Source of the DNA: Prorocentrum cordatum
Taxonomy: Eukaryota; Sar; Dinophyceae; Prorocentrales; Prorocentraceae
DNA length: 64,000 nt
Direction: 5' to 3'
Assembly: GCA_963575745.1 (NCBI GenBank)
Contig: CAUYUJ010015283.1
Span: 921,410 to 985,409 of the forward strand
In this document: positions 53,071 to 64,000 of the stretch, piece after piece
Layout of the letters: each line of letters opens with the position of its first letter
Numbering within the stretch: the stretch's first letter is position 1
Notes under the pieces: generated by a model
Database searches by the model: none
Seen by the model: only the letters and a program-made list of their open reading frames with translations
What the model was told of the DNA's origin: nothing
Position numbers and translations under genes: made by a program

Positions 53071-54299
53071 GGACGAGCATTGGCGCTTAACTGAAAGTCC
53101 TGCCTGTCCATTTCACTCCAGGTCTGCGGGCAGCAGGCTGCCTGCGCAATCGGGCGGTGGCGCGCCACCGCCACGAGCTTGGAGATGTGGGGCAGGACTG
53201 CCTCGATGCGTCCGTGTAGGTCGGCAAGGTCGTCCAGCGTGAGGCTCCAGGTTCGGGCGAATTGGTTTCGGAAACTCTGGTGAACCTCTTGCCAGGGGAC
53301 ACAGAAACCCCGTGTCTTCGACGACGTCCCCGGCCTGCTCTGCGCGAGAGAAGGGCCACAGAAAAACGCGCGGCTCGCGGAGCATGAGCATCGTGACGAC
53401 CAGGAGCGACCGAGCCTTGCAGGATTCCATGGGGAGGCCGTCGGTGTCTATGATTCTCTCACGGAACTCGTCCCTCATAGAGCCACCCAGCGCGCCTCGG
53501 AGGATCTCTTCCAGCCCGGCCATTCCAGGGTGCTTCCTGTGTCTGCAGCAGCCCTTAGTGGCGGTGCTGCACGCCTTGGGAACCTGACGGAAGAGCCTCT
53601 TGGGGGTGCACTGGCGACGCTTCCAGAGCGTTACACGCCTGCCACTGGTGTGAGGCAGTGGTGGAAGGGAATCGTCAGGGACTGCATAGCTCGCGTCTTG
53701 CCAAGGGGTGCCCAGGCCGAGCGCCCACACCATTGCCGCCCACAGCATGTTGTAGACTAGACTGGTTGCGTCTAGTCCCAGAGACATGTCAAACAAGAAG
53801 CCTAAGTGCGACCGCGCCTTGCGGTCGAGCTTGCCTGGCTGCCGCGGCGTAGTGGCCAGTGAGAATTCGTGCGGGCGCAGACAGGAAATCAAGTAAATGA
53901 GCACGTGGAAGGCAGGCGTCGAGAGGGTATCGTGGAGCCCGCCCGAGATTAGCTTACCCAGGGCCTCCCAGTCAAAGTGATCGTCCAGGGGTGCGTTGTA
54001 GCGCTCGGCGAAACCGGTGGCCTGGGCGTCACGCGCTTTCTTCTCGGCAGCGTCCAGCTCGTTCTGCCCGCCCCCCCCCCCCCCCCTTGCGTCGCAGCTC
54101 CAGGCGATGGGCGAGGGCATCCATGAGGCGAGGTCGCGCAGTGGGTCAAAGCTCTCGTCGATATCCAGGGGGCACCTGTGGCCCACGGAGGCGCTGCCAC
54201 GAAAGCGGACCCAAAGGCGAGTCAGTCGCCCGCACTCTGAGAGCACGCGTAGCTGGGACCAGGTGGCATTGGCAAACATACGCCCGTCAGGATATTCCG
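53070..54299 (-). pseudogene. Region after the helicase, unrecognised
   Basis: One frame from DGRMFANATWSQL (54288) to about 53305, then a shift and FRNQFARTWSLTLDDLADL to 53070. The first 20 residues complete the helicase C-terminus. The rest has predicted helices, hydrophobic stretches (FHVLIYLISCL near 53900; MLWAAMVWALGLG near 53740) that may be buried or membrane-like, and a Cys/Lys/Arg patch (CSTATKGCCRHRKH near 53550). A run of 13 or so G (minus strand, about 54070-54085) lies within it. Family unknown. Confidence 0.5.
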
Positions 54300-56682
54300 T
54301 TTGGCCCTGGTGATCGCCACGTCCAGGCGTTTGGCGTCGTCGACGAAACCCCAGTTGTGGTGCCCGTTGCTCCGCGTAGTTAGCACGATTACGACGTCCG
54401 CCTCTCCTCCCGGGCTGGAGTCGATTGTGGTGAGCTTGAGCGCCCCACTCTTCATGCGCCCCCCCGCAATCTGCCGTAGTCCAGGGAAAGAAATGCCGAT
54501 GGCTGCATGGACGTTACGGTCTTCTCGGAACACGTGCTCCCAACGCTGAGTGTCCACCCTGTGGCCTTGAGGGGGTTGTCCAGGGCCGGGGGTGTCTTGT
54601 CCGTCGCGCCCAGAGCCGCCTTTCCCCTTGCCAGTCTTCCCCTTCCTGCCTCCTTTAGTGTTACGCAGGACGCCAGAAAGGTGGCGGGGACCCTGCGGCC
54701 AAACATCCGTGAGGATAGCCGTCTGTAGCTGGTATCCGACCACGATTCTGACAGAGGTGCCATTATCGAGCTCGGGCAGAAGTGCCCGCACGACGTCCAC
54801 GGCCTGAGCTGCCTCCGGAAGGTTGGCATAGCCTGGCTGTAGGTCTGAAGTGACTTCCCAGGAGGGTGTGTGAACCAGCAGGAAGCGGTCTTGTCTGCGC
54901 TTGGCGGCGGATCTAGCTGCTCGAAGGTTGCGCGGAGATCACCCTCGTCGGACTCGGTGAGTTCCGCTAGCTCTGTCAGTCGCCCGGGTTCCCAAGCTCT
55001 AATGTCTCGCCAGGGGATGCCTCCGACGATTGGCCTGTCTCTGAGCGGATCCAAGATACCTGACTTCATGCCTTTTCCGTAGTAGGCTGCGTTCGGAAAG
55101 GCGAGCAGCTGCGGATGCAACCGATAGCAGATCGAAAGGTGAACCACGGACGATCCTTGACCGCGGAGCGCGTGAAACATCCTGTCGAAAATGCTGACAC
55201 AAAGCCCTAGGTCGTTCGCAAGCTTGGAGAGCACCGCGGGGGGCAACTGATTCGGGTCACCCACGAGGACCAGGGCCCCTTCCGCCGTTGATCAAATTTA
55301 CCATGGACATGAATGCGTGGAGCTCCGTGGCCTGTCCAGCCTCGTCGATTACCACGAGGACGATGCGGGGGCTGTCTCTTTATCCAAAGGCCTCGGCCGC
55401 CTCATGTGTAGACATGATCACCCTGGCATTCCGTAGTAGGCTCGTCTTGTAGAGCCTGAAGTCTTGGCTCTTGTCCCCGTCCTGGAACGGGAATTCTCCG
55501 TGGGCGTTCCTGTAGTGGCCTTCAGGCGTCAGGTCAACGAGTGCCTCATTGACACGGTCCTTCTTCGCCAAGCGCACGAAATTTCCAGGGAACCCCGTGT
55601 CTGGGTCGAGGCGTAGCTGCCGATGTGCTTCGATCATTGCCAGAGCTGGTTGGTCCACCGCTGTGTTGGAACCTGCGGCCAAAGCAACAGCCTGTCCAGG
55701 GCGTAGGCAGGAGCCCCACATGTCCAAGCAAGCTACAGAGAAGGTGGTCTTGCCTGTCCCAGGGGGTCCGTGCACTAGTACGGCGTGATGACTCAAGGTG
55801 GCCTGCAGGGCCCTGGTCGCGTCGCTGTTCGGCTTGTGCTTGTCCAATATGCCGCGGAGGGTGTCCATGCTGGGAGTAGGACGTACTCTCTGGAAGACAG
55901 AGCCTGTCGCCTCCGAGATCTCCTCGTCAGGGAAAACCCTCAGGCCCTGGGGGAGTGGCGGTGCCTGCTGTAGAAGGCCGCCTCGGACGGCCTGCGTGTG
56001 GTCGGCGTCGGGAACGTCCTGGCCCAGGGTGGCAGCCGCCCTTGCGCTAAGGCTCAGCCCCAGTGAACGAGTGTGCCCCAGGTCGTCGGCCACAAGTCGC
56101 TCGGTCCGTGGGGCGTGCACGAAGGCCAAGAGAAAAGTCACAGGGGACAGCTGGTGGGCAAACAAATCCGCTGGGTTCTGGCGAAGGTAGTAGATCTGAT
56201 CGAGCGCCCAGCACTGCCGCCAGAACTGGATGTCAGAAGGGGCTTCGTCCACGCGATACAAAGGAGCATCATCGCTTGGGGGGCGTTTCGCCTTGGTCTC
56301 GTCTTCGTGGAACTGACCTCCCTTCCCACTATTGTAGACCACAATGCACCTGTTGGAGGGGTACCTGGCGGAAGGGCTGAGACCGAGCGCTTGGGCGTCT
56401 CTAGGGTGGATGGGGCCTCCCAGAGCAGGGGGCCACCAGACTGTGACGTCTGCGATTTTGTCAACTGTGGGGCCCGTGACGGAAATATACAATTCCATGC
56501 TGTCTTTGTCACCTTCCAGGGATCTGGATGCAACCTTGTACACTGAGGGCCACTCCAACAAGAAGAGTTTTTTACCGTCAGGTAGATTCATTGCATTCCG
56601 CAGCCGAAAGGTATCCAGGTCCTCCAGCTCAGTGCTGGCATCGATCCTGGTGGGGATACGCGAAGCGTCAAGAAGTTCCTAA
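54240..56682 (-). pseudogene. SF1 helicase domain of the broken gene
   Basis: Such helicases unwind RNA or RNA-DNA hybrids using ATP. Walker A reads VHGPPGTGKTTF (55780-55740). SNTAVDQ (motif Ia, about 55660) and the Walker B DEAGQ (55346-55332, directly after the in-frame TAA) follow. Motif III is LVGDPNQLPPAVLS (55267-55220), very close to the Sen1/SETX form. CYRLHPQL (motif IV, about 55130) comes next, then, in another frame, TIDSSPGGEADVVIV (about 54430; the usual SFQG is SSPG) and RLDVAITRAKR (about 54320, motif VI). Before the helicase lie about 270 residues with several Trp and aromatic residues that I do not recognise. Gln loss in motif V and the frameshifts mean that it is inactive as it stands. 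Confidence 0.85.
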
Positions 56683-56800
56683 GACGGCCAAAGAGGCCCC
56701 CCCTGAGAGACCCAAGGAGGCCCCCAAGATGCCTCCAAAAGGCTCCCAGGAAGCTCCCGGGATGCCCCAAGAGTGCCCCAAGAGGCTCCCAATATGCCCC
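56683..56800. repeat. Short phased CCAAGAGG array upstream of the helicase gene
   Basis: AAGACGGCCAAAGAGGCC, CCCAAGATGCC and CCCAAGAGTGCC units. Directly abuts the first helicase codons on the minus strand. Confidence 0.75.
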
Positions 56801-57120
56801 CTCCTTCTTCCTCCCCCTCCTGATCTTCCCCGCCATCCTCCCCAAGTGTTCCCCGAAGGGTTCCACAATGGCCGGGGGAACACCTGGTCAGATAGCTTGG
56901 GAGAGCTCTTGCCACAACGCTCGGCCACATGGGCGACTCCAACAGGCAGGGGGCGGCGGTGATTCGCCGTAGGCCACTTGGATCCGCCGGCCCGCTTGAT
57001 TTATCAAAAGGGTGCCTGGCGTGCTGAATTTCAAGGTTTCGGTTCCTTTCTCTTGATTTCCCAATGGGGTCTCGGCCCAACCCGCAGGCCACCCAGAAAG
57101 ATCTTACATACCCGGTCGGC
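56801..57120. other. No gene recognised
   Basis: About 320 bp between two short phased arrays. No domain, repeat or RNA gene seen. Confidence 0.4.
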
Positions 57121-58555
<1,435 letters not shown>

Positions 58556-58663
58556 CCCACTGACATGGGTGAGGAGGAAGGGGGGAACATTACCTATCCA
58601 TCTCACGTCCTACTCCTCCCACTGAGGAGGGTGAGGAGGAGGGGGAGTTCTGCGATGAGGAAG

Positions 58664-59336
58664 GCTTCATCATGATGATGGTGATGACGATGGTTATACT
58701 GCTGTTCACGATGACGATGACGATGGCGATAATGGTGGTGGACGATGACGATGGCAACAACTGTGATTATGATGATGATGCTGATGATGATGACGATGAT
58801 GATGATGATGATGATGACGATGACGATGATGACAACGATGCCGACGACGACGAGGATGATGATGCATATGCTGGTGATGATGACGATGCTGCTGCTGATG
58901 CTGACGTTGCTGGTGCTGTTGATGATAATGACGACGATGATGCTGATGATCATGACGTCCACGATGATGCGGACGATGATGATGCCAAGGACGTTGATGG
59001 TAATGGTCATGACGATGCTGATGATGATGATGACGATGGTGGCGACGACGATGATGATGACGATGACGCTGGCGATGATGATGATGATGCTGATGATGAT
59101 GGGGATGATGATGATGGTAATGATGGTGTCGATGATGCTGACGATGATGATGGTGTTGATGATGTTGATGGTGTTGATACTGATGATGATGACGATGATG
59201 CTGGTGATGACGACGACGACGGGGTGACGACGATGTTGCTGATGATGCTGATGATGACGACGATGATGCTGGTGATGATGATGATGCCGAAGATGAGGAG
59301 GACGAGGAGGAGCAGGACGACGAGGAGGAGGAGGAG
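58664..59336. repeat. (GAT)n microsatellite
   Basis: About 670 bp of GAT/GAC/GCT trinucleotides, translating as poly-Asp on plus and as poly-Ile or poly-His on minus. It splits the 77-bp satellite. Confidence 0.95.
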
Positions 59337-59480
59337 GAGGACTCGCTTGAACGAGGAGGGTCGCGGACAGCATTACTCTTTACCAGGTGTCGTAGGCCTC
59401 CCCCTTTTCCAGCGGGGCCCCGCCAGAGCGAAGAGGGTATCAACAACCCGTACTATTTACAAGGCTTCGTTTCCTGAGCA
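59337..59480. repeat. 77-bp satellite, two diverged units after the (GAT)n tract
   Basis: CTTGAACGAGGAGGGTCGCG (59345) and CCAGAGCGAAGAGGGTATC (59421) with TTTACAAGGCTTCG (59455) match the satellite unit and order. Confidence 0.85.
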
Positions 59481-59740
59481 CCTGTCCTCCCTCCTCCTTT
59501 CTTTCGTCTGCCCTTTCGTGCGTACTTACTCGTTCGATGAGCTTCGCCTTCGTGTTGATGTTGTCGTACCCCATGGGTCCCACGAAACTGTTAATATTTA
59601 CCTAACAGCTCTTGCTGATAGGTTTCTAGTGGTCTCAAAAGAGAGCATCATGACTCCTCAGGGGGGTCTGGGCGGGACCCGGGGAGGCTGCCGTCGAAGC
59701 CGAAATCGCTTTGGACATCCTCGCAAAATCGCTCTTGGTG

Positions 59741-60055
59741 CTCCCAGAACTCCATTCCCGGGCCACATGGAGCCAACTGTAGGCCACTTCGTGCTCTTCG
59801 ACTTCCCAGAACTCCATTCCTGGGCCACATTTTGGATGCCCGGAGCCAACTGTAGGCCACTTCGTGCTCTTCGATTTCCCAGAACTCCATTCCCGGGCCA
59901 CATTTTGGATGCCCGGAGCCAACTGTAGGCCACTTCGTGCACTTCAAGTTCCCAGAACTCCATTCCTGGGCATGATTTTGAATGCCCGGAGCCAACTGTA
60001 GGCCACTTCGTGTTCTTCTAGTTCCCAGAACTCCATTCCTGGGCCACATTTTGAA
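59741..60055. repeat. 73-bp satellite, five units
   Basis: CCCAGAACTCCATTCC starts near 59745, 59804, 59878, 59951 and 60024, a period of 73 bp except for a 13-bp deletion in unit 1. Units share GGCCACATTTTG and GGAGCCAACTGTAGGCC. The bases just before it (59481-59740) show nothing recognised. Confidence 0.9.
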
Positions 60056-60400
60056 TGCTGAGGCAGGCTGATGCTGCGGCCAGGCAGGCAGGCTGAGGCT
60101 GAGGCAGGCTGAGGCTGAGGCCGAGGCTGAAGGCAGACTGAGGCTGAGGCTGAAGCAGGCTGAGGCTGAGGCTGAGGCAGGCTGAGGCTGAGGCTGAGGC
60201 AGGCTGATGCTGAGGCAGGCTGAGGCTGAGGCTGAGGCTGATGCAGGCTGAGGCTGAGGCAGGCTGAGGCTGAGGCCGAGGCTGAAGGCAGACTGAGGCT
60301 GAGGCTGAAGCAGGCTGAGGCTGAGGCTGAGGCAGGCTGAGGCTGAGGCAGGCTGAGGCTGAGGCTGAGGCAGGCTGAGGGTGAGGCTGTGACTGCGACT
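60056..60400. repeat. GAGGCT/GAGGCAGGCT minisatellite
   Basis: Units of 6, 10, 12 and 18 bp built from GAGGCT and GAGGCAGGCT. A longer block (AGGCCGAGGCTGAAGGCAG) is duplicated at 60117 and 60272. Confidence 0.9.
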
Positions 60401-61575
<1,175 letters not shown>

Positions 61576-62169
61576 GCCTGACGATTCCAAACATGGCGAT
61601 CCCACACTCGGCTCCAGAGAAGATTTAGAATGGACCCGTACAGACAATCTGCTCAGGGAATAGTGCTACATTGCCCGTGCGCTGTACGGCGCCCACGTGA
61701 ATGTCAGAGCCGCTGCTGTGGCCCATACGGAGACCTAGAGTCTGAAATGAGTCGCCATAACAAACCGTAGTTGACACTGGGAGTACACCAAATTTGAGGC
61801 GGGAGGGAGATGAAGAGAGGAGGTAAGCTTCGACCGTCTTCTAATGCCACTGAGTTAGCGGTTAGCGACAGGATCTCATGGCCAACTCAAGACCTTTGCC
61901 CACACATAGGCAGCACACGCACACAGCTACAGCATTGCAGCTACACATCGGCTCTCGTTGTCGACGCCCCGGCCGACCTTTGGTAATGCTCGCTCTGACC
62001 CCATGACAAGGCTGCTGCAGCAAACTCAACCATCTCGGCTGGGCGACTCGCCTAGTAAGTGAGTTTGGATTGGTGGTGTGGATAACGCGGAGCGTCAAGG
62101 ATTTGCCGATGATGTCCCCGTCGCTACCGTCTTGTAGTGTGACGGGGCTCCCGCATTTCCCTGGCACCT
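61576..62169. other. No gene recognised
   Basis: About 600 bp of ordinary-looking sequence. A 101-codon minus frame (61862-62167) has a Cys/Val stretch (CSCNAVAVCVCCLCVG) but no recognised domain. Confidence 0.4.
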
Positions 62170-62282
62170 GTCTCGGGCCCAGGGCACGCCACCAGACACG
62201 CCCTCAGACACGTCGCCAGGCACGTCTCCAAGGACGTCCCCTGCCGCGGCAACAAGCACGGCCCCAGACACGTCACCATTAT
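62170..62282. repeat. GACGTGCC minisatellite, reverse orientation
   Basis: Units such as CAGACACGTCGC, CAGGCACGTCTC and CAAGGACGTCCC, 11-13 bp long. On the minus strand they match the GGGACGTGCCA repeat of 590-1210. Confidence 0.7.
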
Positions 62283-63425
62283 AGGTAGCAGCAGCCGGCC
62301 GACGACGAGGCAGGATGCACTCCCCTTCCCAGTTTAACTTGGACTCGAGCAACAGGAACGCAAACATAAGGAACTAAGGGGCTTTCCTGGCCGCGGCGAG
62401 CTTCGGCCACGAATTGGTTCCCCGACCTGGCTCAAAAAAATCGGAACCCCTCCTGAACTCAGAAGGATTCTTGCTTCAGCGCCTTAACTGTACGGAACGT
62501 GCCCAACACTCCAAGGGCATCATCGCCCCACCCCACCCGAGGAGGAGGAAGAGGAGGAGGACGAGGAGGCCTCTCTCCGCCTCCCACCTCCCTCCCCCAC
62601 CATCCTTTCACGCCCTCCATGTCCGCATCCCTGCTCCTCGACGACGACGACGACGACAGCGGCGGCGGCGGCGGGCGGCGGCGGCGGCGGCGGCGGGCGG
62701 CGGCGGAAGCAGCGAGCGGCGGCGGCGACCCCCGATGCGCCAGAGGCGCACGCGCGGCGGGTCCCCGATCGGCCATGTCGCGCAGCTCCGAGGCGATGCT
62801 CTCTGGCTCCGCCACGCCTGCCCCCGCCGCCACCCACCCACCCCCCTCGAGAAGGAGGGGAGGAGGCAGAGGAACAAAAACGGTGGCGAACCCGAGTCCC
62901 GGCAAACCCGGGTCTTACGCTCCCCCGAGAGGAGGCAGAGCATAGAGGAACAAAAACGGCAGAAACATAATTTCCGAGCTCCGCGCGGAGCGCGCCGGGG
63001 GCGGCGACGGAGCGCCGCCAAGAAGGCGCAGCGCAGAGCCGGTAAATCCGTGCAGAGCTCCGAGGAGTTCCGTCGATGCAGCTGGGTTTTACTCTCCGAC
63101 CTCCTCGACAGGAGAAAGGAAGCGCTTGCTGGAGGCGGCTGCCGACTAGGCTCCAGGGGGGACTAAACGACCGGCAAGTGACGAGGCGGGCACACTGGGG
63201 CTCGTCAGTGGGCAGTAGTTCTGAAGGTGGAGGGTTTCCACGGGGTACTTGGTATGGCGATATCATTGGCCTCAGCGAAGTACTTCCAAACCCCCATCAG
63301 GACGGGGAGAACGAGGCCTTCGAAGACGGAGCCTTGGGAGAGGGGTAAACGGGGGAAGGACGAGGGGGAGAATCAGATGCAAGGGCTGGAGTAGCATGAG
63401 CATCAAAATTAGCCTGGCGAAGGAC
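62283..63425. other. No gene recognised, GCG-rich centre
   Basis: Holds a (GCG)n tract at about 62660-62710 and CACCCACCC at 62832. Frames of 90-250 codons occur in several frames but are compositional. The sequence TTCAGCGCC near 62475 is not extended to any satellite. Confidence 0.4.
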
Positions 63426-64000
63426 CCAACCATACGCAGTTGTGAATACCGCACTTGTGAATATATACTTCGGTGGCGCTCCCTATGGGGCCACGAACCG
63501 TATGAGGGGTGTGCCGAATTGTGTGATAGGGTACATAACACGAACGAAAACGATAGGTCTGAGTATGAAAGCTTGAGCGCGGGCGAGTCTAAGCGCGAGT
63601 AAGTCTGATTATGAATGAATATGCGTGCGATTGACTCTGTTTGCACGACTGCGAGCATGGAGTCGCCGAGTGTAAATGCATACGACTGTGAATGGTTTGG
63701 GTCTGCCTGACTCTGAGAAATCGTGACACTGAGCGTAGCCTTCGCAAGGAGTTTCCCTGGGACCCCCGACGGCAGCGCCCGCGCGCCGCGACGCCCATGT
63801 CGGCACGCCCCACACGAGGATCGCGCCCGCTTCCTCCCGATCTTTTCCTTCCTCTTTGCCCGCGCACTCCAAAGTTCAAGGCTGCGGGCGCCGCGCTACG
63901 CGCAGGTCGGACGTCGACGACGGACGACGACGACGAAAAAATCGGCCCTAGGGAAGCTGTCGGGACCACCAGTTCCCTATGGGGCCACAAAACGTGTGAG
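63426..64000. other. No gene recognised, contains a 490-bp-spaced direct repeat
   Basis: CCCTATGGGGCCACGAACCG (63481) recurs as CCCTATGGGGCCACAAAACG (63973) at the window edge. Between them are GAGTATGAA/GATTATGAA words. It could be two copies of a longer repeat that continues outside. Confidence 0.45.

Larger units (their letters stand above)
50276..56682 (-). pseudogene. Giant Sen1/UPF1-like helicase gene, broken
   Basis: About 2100 codons on the minus strand can be followed without any extra sequence at the joins, so it is intronless. Order: short N-terminal region, superfamily 1B helicase (55770-54240), a long alpha-rich region (54299-53070), a segment with CGGC...CDIC (52780-52620), more unrecognised protein, and a tail rich in Arg/Asp/Gly/Ser (50460-50276). 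Breaks seen: in-frame TAA at 55382-55380, frame changes near 55275, 54897, 54300, 53305, 53070, 52375 and 51895, and an in-frame TAG at 52753-52751. The upstream end (56682) abuts a phased CCAAGAGG array, so the N-terminus may be cut off. It is either a retroposed copy, part of an undescribed mobile element, or a dead family member. Confidence 0.75.

Noticed and set aside
50276-56682. Introns explaining the frame changes in the helicase gene
   Set aside because: The protein continues across each join without extra bases, so small indels explain the breaks better than introns.
58603-59928. Asp-rich (plus) and Ile/His-rich (minus) proteins over the (GAT)n tract
   Set aside because: Pure trinucleotide translations without start context or domain.

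Overview
The window looks like nuclear DNA of a dinoflagellate. The grounds are GC-rich sequence packed with satellites and microsatellites, no recognisable single-copy host gene, many copies of reverse transcriptases (RTs) that carry a C-terminal RNase H and zinc knuckles, and a very large intronless Sen1/UPF1-like helicase gene, a protein type that I recall as expanded in dinoflagellates. No rRNA, tRNA or CRISPR array was recognised, and there are no bacterial-style operons.

Five retroelements can be recognised. Element A (minus, 4.86-8.42 kb) and element B (minus, 14.26-19.88 kb) are decayed RT-RNase H elements; B also keeps part of an AP-endonuclease-like (EEP) domain. Element C (minus, 21.0-24.35 kb) is intact: one 1108-residue protein with N-terminal zinc fingers, an RT and a C-terminal restriction-like nuclease-type domain, followed almost directly by a (TCC)n tail. 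Element D (plus, about 29.3-34.16 kb) is a decayed EEP-RT LINE with a (CCT)n tail; a tiny derivative of it lies at 2.14-2.45 kb. Element E (plus, 40.26-45.0 kb) is intact: an RT-RNase H protein of about 1317 residues set inside a compound (CAT)n/(CCT)n microsatellite.

From 50.28 to 56.68 kb the minus strand holds a broken reading frame of about 2100 codons. It begins with a Sen1/UPF1-like superfamily 1 helicase, continues through unrecognised conserved-looking protein with a CxxC...CxxC motif, and ends in an Arg/Asp/Gly-rich tail. It has two in-frame stops and at least six frame changes.

The rest is repeat DNA of several kinds. An 83-bp satellite occurs at four loci (0-0.3, 1.9-2.1, 20.3 and 28.2-28.9 kb). 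There is a foldback structure with long inverted arms around a GTGGGGACA minisatellite (12.8-14.0 kb). A higher-order repeat of about 1.6 kb starts at 36.3 kb and contains a hairpin module, a 44-bp satellite and long arrays of CCAAGAGGCC/GGCCTCTTGG; element E is inserted in its third copy. These arrays recur at 26.5, 27.8, 34.9-36.2, 46.6-47.6, 56.7-57.2 and 61.1-61.6 kb. Their AA/TT steps are spaced 10 or 11 bp apart, with a mean near the 10.5-bp helical turn. A repeat with a conserved stem-loop lies at 47.7-49.1 kb. Two (GGTGCC)n arrays, a 77-bp satellite split by a (GAT)n tract, a 73-bp satellite and a GAGGCT minisatellite fill 57.3-61.1 kb.

Most long open frames here are translations of low-complexity repeats and were not called as genes. 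The two intact retroelement frames (C and E) suggest that the sequence is accurate enough for the many breaks in A, B, D and the helicase gene to be real decay.
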